Shown: one piece after another, positions 3,906 through 6,993 of the stretch
How the letters are laid out: each line of letters opens with the position of its first letter
Position numbering within the stretch: the first letter of the stretch is position 1
DNA from: Pleionea sp041589565
GTDB taxonomy: Bacteria; Pseudomonadota; Gammaproteobacteria; Enterobacterales; Kangiellaceae
Direction: 5' to 3'
Length of the DNA: 6,993 nt
NCBI GenBank assembly: GCA_041589565.1
Contig: JBFHVL010000175.1
Span: 1 to 6,993, forward strand
Position numbers and translations under genes: made by a program
The notes under the pieces: model-generated
The model's input: only the letters and a program-made list of their open reading frames with translations
The model's database searches: none
What the model was told of the DNA's origin: nothing

Positions 3906-6455
3906 TTATTGCTTAAGGATCTCTGCTTTAAATTTTTCCTTTGGAATAGGTTTGTAAAACAAGTAGCCCTGATAAAGCTCGCAGTTTAGACTGTTCAGTT
4001 TATCAAATTGCCCCATTTCCTCGACGCCTTCAGAAACTGTTGTAAGAGACAGTGTATGCGCTATTGAAATTATGCTTTTTACCAGCAATTCGTTACTCTT
4101 TACCTCAATATCCTTGATGAATGAGCGGTCAATTTTTATTTCATTTAACGGTAGTTCTTTTAAATGCGAAAGCGATGAGTAACCTGTTCCAAAATCATCC
4201 AGTGATATATGAAAACCTAATGCTTGCAGAGTCTTGAATTTCTTTATAGCCTCATTGAGATCGAAGAAAATTCCACTCTCCGTAAGCTCAAGCGTTATAT
4301 ATTTGGGGTGGACACTATATTGTTGTAAGGTATTCATCAGGTCAGAGATATAATCTTGACGAGAAAATTGCCAGGTGCTTACATTAATTGCAATTCTTAT
4401 GCTTAAATTTGGGTTAGATTGCAGTAGCTCTTTAATGGTCATGCAGGTTTGGTGCAATACCCACTGTCCCATCGCATAGATTTGTCCGCATTGCTCTGCG
4501 ACTGGAATAAAGTCAACTGGCGAAACATGACCAAGAGATTTATTGTTCCAACGCAATAATGCTTCAGCTGCAACACATACTTTCTTCTGGTTAACTTGGG
4601 GTTGGTATACCAATTCGAATTCATTATTTTTTATGGCTGCCTGTAGGCCCTCAGCGATGGCTAACTCTGTATTAGTTTTAGTGAATAAACTTTTTTGATA
4701 TTTCTTGATTGTATTTCTACCTCTAAATTTAGCTTCGTATAACGCCATATCTGCTCGTCGCAGAACATCAATGTCGCTTGTAGGGTCGGGAAAGCTCGCA
4801 ACTCCAATGCTGAGTCCTAAATTTAAACGTCTCTGTTCTACTTGAACGGGCGATTCAAATAATTTCATTAATTTCTTTGCACAGCTAAACGCGTGTTCTA
4901 CCGAACTGGCTTCTGTGGGAAAGGTACTGGCAAGTAAAATCGCAAACTCATCTCCTCCAAGTCTTGCTATTATGTCTTGTTGGCCTAGTAGTTGTTTCAG
5001 GCGTTCAGCCACTTTTTGCAAAACTTTGTCGCCGACTTCATAAGACAGTCCGTCGTTTATATTCTTGAAGTGATCAAGATCAATCAGTAGCACTGAACCA
5101 AATTGTTTACCTTCCTTACATTGGTTGAGTTTACTGGATAACTCAATTTGAAGTTTTGCTCGATTAGCAAGTCCAGTTAATGAGTCGGAATAAGCAAGCG
5201 TGCGAAGTTTTTGCTCATAATCATGTCGCTTTAATTCATTGACAATAATGGATGTTAATAATGTTATAATATCTCGATCAACTGCAGAGTCCTTGAGTGC
5301 TTGGCGCTTTAGTACTAAGAGCTTTCCAAACGAACGAGAATCATCGTCCAATGTTAAAAGTGCCATGCTTTCGAATCTGTTTTTATCATCGATATGTAGC
5401 TTTTCATTTCTGTCTAAATTATCACAAATAATTGTACTCGACTGAATGGAGTCGATTGCACGTTGCGCAATCTGAAATTTTGGGACATTGACCTGATCGA
5501 ATTTAACGTTTCCTGATTCCGGTGATGACTCAATGAAGGTGGTCTCCGAAGCCATTCGAATGGCCAGTAAGGAGTAGTTGGCCTCGAACAGTTGATTAGC
5601 GGTTTTTAGTATGGTTTCGAAAAAATTTATCGTATTAGCCGAGGCAGATGCCAATGACAACGCTCGAACCGTAGTTTCTAGCTCAATTCGGCGTGCGAGC
5701 TGAAGTTCTAAATTTCGGTTAGACACCTGAAGGCTTGCGCTGTTAATTTTCAACTCTCGAATTAGATCCAGGATGATTACAACGATGAACGTTAAGTAAC
5801 AAAAGTGAATGACGTAGATCCCGTTAACAAGGTTGAAATCGATTAATAATCCCCATGTGAAAGATAATAAAAACAGCACATAGCAAATTGCTAATTGTGA
5901 ACGTTGCCAACACCTCTGGGCATTATAATATGACAGGCTGACTTTCAAGCACCAGAACATAGTCAGGAAAAAGGGCAGTCTAAAAAAAATTAAGTTAATA
6001 ATTCCAGGCTTGCCTTTGGCAACGGAGAGCGTTTCGGACCAGGGTAGTGTAATGGTTGTCAGTTGATCGACGGTTACAAAACGCCAATTAAATACATTGG
6101 TAATGACAGCGACCAACAGAACAAAATTGAAACATACAAAAAGGTTAAAGTAAGTGTTGTTAATTTTGTAACCGGTATAGATTGCGGTAAACCATACGAT
6201 TAAAGGCATGAATAGGTATACAGGCATTGCTTGCAATCGCACGGCGAGATTAATTTGATCAATATTGTCTGCGGTGTAATAAAGAAACAGGCCAATATGA
6301 AAAATGATGGCCAATACGCATAGCGCACTAAATAGACGATACTTTTCTGCCCTGTGCTTAGTCAGTCCCAACATAACTCCTTGAAAACCAGCAATTGAAA
6401 TGATCCCGATACTGACCCAGGTTGAGTCAATAAAAAGCCCTTGGGTCACGATCAT
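3906..6455 (-). CDS. Membrane 7TM-GAF-GGDEF-EAL cyclic-di-GMP signalling protein
   Basis: An 849-residue bifunctional candidate that could both make and break cyclic-di-GMP, the messenger behind biofilm and motility switches. Seven hydrophobic segments lie at about 14-31, 40-60, 76-95, 103-123, 151-171, 187-207 and 213-233, placing the N-terminus outside and the rest in the cytoplasm. A short charged linker helix (234-262) leads to a GAF-like domain (about 265-410). The GGDEF domain (about 413-585) has D424-to-R432 SLTGLANR, D459/D461 and an intact G500-G501-D502-E503-F504. The I-site position reads G491-Q-Q-D494 instead of RxxD, so product inhibition through it is probably lost. The EAL domain (about 595-849) keeps E631 (EAL), N691, E723, D753-D754, K774, E809 and Q829, the metal and catalytic set, and the loop DDFGTGYSSL. 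The ATG at 6455 has ACGAGG 7 nt upstream. Whether both activities operate is not decidable from sequence. Ligands of the 7TM and GAF parts are unknown. Confidence 0.95.
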   Translation of the reverse strand: MIVTQGLFIDSTWVSIGIISIAGFQGVMLGLTKHRAEKYRLFSALCVLAIIFHIGLFLYYTADNIDQINLAVRLQAMPVYLFMPLIVWFTAIYTGYKINNTYFNLFVCFNFVLLVAVITNVFNWRFVTVDQLTTITLPWSETLSVAKGKPGIINLIFFRLPFFLTMFWCLKVSLSYYNAQRCWQRSQLAICYVLFLLSFTWGLLIDFNLVNGIYVIHFCYLTFIVVIILDLIRELKINSASLQVSNRNLELQLARRIELETTVRALSLASASANTINFFETILKTANQLFEANYSLLAIRMASETTFIESSPESGNVKFDQVNVPKFQIAQRAIDSIQSSTIICDNLDRNEKLHIDDKNRFESMALLTLDDDSRSFGKLLVLKRQALKDSAVDRDIITLLTSIIVNELKRHDYEQKLRTLAYSDSLTGLANRAKLQIELSSKLNQCKEGKQFGSVLLIDLDHFKNINDGLSYEVGDKVLQKVAERLKQLLGQQDIIARLGGDEFAILLASTFPTEASSVEHAFSCAKKLMKLFESPVQVEQRRLNLGLSIGVASFPDPTSDIDVLRRADMALYEAKFRGRNTIKKYQKSLFTKTNTELAIAEGLQAAIKNNEFELVYQPQVNQKKVCVAAEALLRWNNKSLGHVSPVDFIPVAEQCGQIYAMGQWVLHQTCMTIKELLQSNPNLSIRIAINVSTWQFSRQDYISDLMNTLQQYSVHPKYITLELTESGIFFDLNEAIKKFKTLQALGFHISLDDFGTGYSSLSHLKELPLNEIKIDRSFIKDIEVKSNELLVKSIISIAHTLSLTTVSEGVEEMGQFDKLNSLNCELYQGYLFYKPIPKEKFKAEILKQ

Positions 6456-6516
6456 AACGATGCCTCGTCAAGGTTAAATTATTAATGAACTGTTACATTT
6501 AAAAATAGCAGAACGA

Positions 6517-6529
6517 TAGCTTAAAGCTA
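6517..6529. repeat. 13-bp palindrome in the divergent intergenic region
   Basis: TAGCTTAAAGCTA is a perfect inverted repeat (6-bp arms around a central A). It lies about 60 bp upstream of the GGDEF-EAL start and 130 bp upstream of the beta-barrel gene. With a 1-nt centre it is more likely a protein-binding site than an RNA hairpin. Confidence 0.45.
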
Positions 6530-6551
6530 CTTATTTCAGTGCTTCCCTAAC

Positions 6552-6633
6552 GATTTAGCTGGGGTGGGGAAATGATTTAGTTGAAATAGGTTCAGATTAT
6601 ATTCATCTAGATAGCATTAAACTCGGTTCAGAT
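6552..6633 (+). repeat. Two sets of short direct repeats upstream of the outer-membrane protein gene
   Basis: GATTTAG occurs at 6552-6558 and 6574-6580, 22 bp apart. GGTTCAGAT occurs at 6589-6597 and 6625-6633, 36 bp apart, each copy followed by an A/T-rich stretch. The positions, 28-110 bp before the start codon, suit activator or repressor sites. I see no convincing -35/-10 pair here; TATATT at 6598-6603 is the best -10 but lacks a -35 partner. Confidence 0.35.
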
Positions 6634-6660
6634 ATTTACTTAAACAATGGAGCAAAAAAA

Positions 6661-6993
6661 ATGAGAAAGAGTAGTTTGGTGCTGGGTTTGTCTATGGCTT
6701 TAGGAGCAGCGTCTTTGGTACAGGCTGGCGAAACTAACTATGACTATCTAGATGTCTCTATGACGGATATCCAGCTGGTAAGCGATGGACCTGAGTACGA
6801 TGGATATTCGGTAGACTTCTCCTATGGGCTGGGAAAGCACTTCTCAATTTTACTTGGCTTTGAAAATGTCCAAGCAGAAGAAGGCAATTGGGACAATCGT
6901 ATTAAATCACGTAGTTTTGGATTCGGGTTTCATAATTCACTAACCAACAATATTGATTTTGTGGCTGAATATACCAAGCAAAAAATTAGAGAC
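6661..6993 (+). CDS. Outer-membrane beta-barrel protein precursor (3' end beyond window)
   Basis: The 111 visible residues begin with a signal peptide: R2-K3, a hydrophobic core at about 6-20, and a V-Q-A motif predicting cleavage after A22. The mature part shows alternating polar and hydrophobic residues typical of amphipathic beta strands: YDYLDVSMTDIQLV, YDGYSVDFSYGLGKHFSILLGFENV (in two strands), SRSFGFGFHNSL and IDFVAEYTKQ. Tight turns rich in G, N and D separate them. The pattern resembles small outer-membrane beta-barrel proteins of gammaproteobacteria, but I cannot name the subfamily. The final strand with a C-terminal aromatic, expected for BAM recognition, is beyond the edge. GGAG lies 8 nt before the ATG. 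The gene is divergent from the GGDEF-EAL gene, so shared regulation is possible. Confidence 0.8.
   Translation, partial: MRKSSLVLGLSMALGAASLVQAGETNYDYLDVSMTDIQLVSDGPEYDGYSVDFSYGLGKHFSILLGFENVQAEEGNWDNRIKSRSFGFGFHNSLTNNIDFVAEYTKQKIRD

Noticed and set aside
1..6993. Search for a CRISPR array, transposon ends, phage genes or a novel multi-gene defence island.
   Set aside because: No regularly spaced repeats, transposase, integrase or clustered defence genes are visible. The toxin-antitoxin pair is the only defence-related module, and it belongs to a known class.

Overview
The window looks like a chromosomal stretch from a Gram-negative gammaproteobacterium, probably aquatic or marine. The evidence is a proteobacterial-type phosphatidylserine decarboxylase, two lipobox lipoproteins, an outer-membrane beta-barrel precursor, strong AGGA-type ribosome binding sites and a large membrane GGDEF-EAL protein. 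The genus cannot be fixed from the sequence. No rRNA, tRNA, CRISPR array, insertion sequence or phage gene is visible.

Left end (1-1027, minus strand): a RES-Xre toxin-antitoxin pair. The antitoxin comes first (595-966). It is preceded by a perfect TATAAT -10 box that sits among ATGCAA/TTGCAT repeats, a likely autoregulatory operator. The RES toxin follows after 15 nt, starts with GTG and runs off the left edge of the window.

Centre-left (1070-2750, minus strand): a 212-residue lipoprotein of no family I recognise lies downstream of psd, which encodes the enzyme that makes phosphatidylethanolamine. A GC-rich hairpin lies between them.

Centre (3001-3871, plus strand): a 78-residue, very acidic, coiled-coil lipoprotein ends at a textbook rho-independent terminator. 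A DUF924 protein begins about 30 nt past that terminator, with its own strong ribosome binding site.

Right (3906-6993): an 849-residue 7TM-GAF-GGDEF-EAL protein (minus strand) has intact catalytic motifs in both cyclic-di-GMP domains but lacks the arginine of the inhibitory I-site. It is divergent from an outer-membrane beta-barrel protein (plus strand) that is cut by the right edge. The roughly 200-bp region between them carries a 13-bp palindrome and short direct repeats.

No intergenic gap exceeds 300 bp. The genes do not form one pathway. Apart from the toxin-antitoxin operon they look like independent housekeeping, envelope and signalling units. I found no convincing novel multi-gene system. 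The items most worth following up are the toxin-antitoxin operator, the two uncharacterised lipoproteins and the c-di-GMP protein with its divergent partner.
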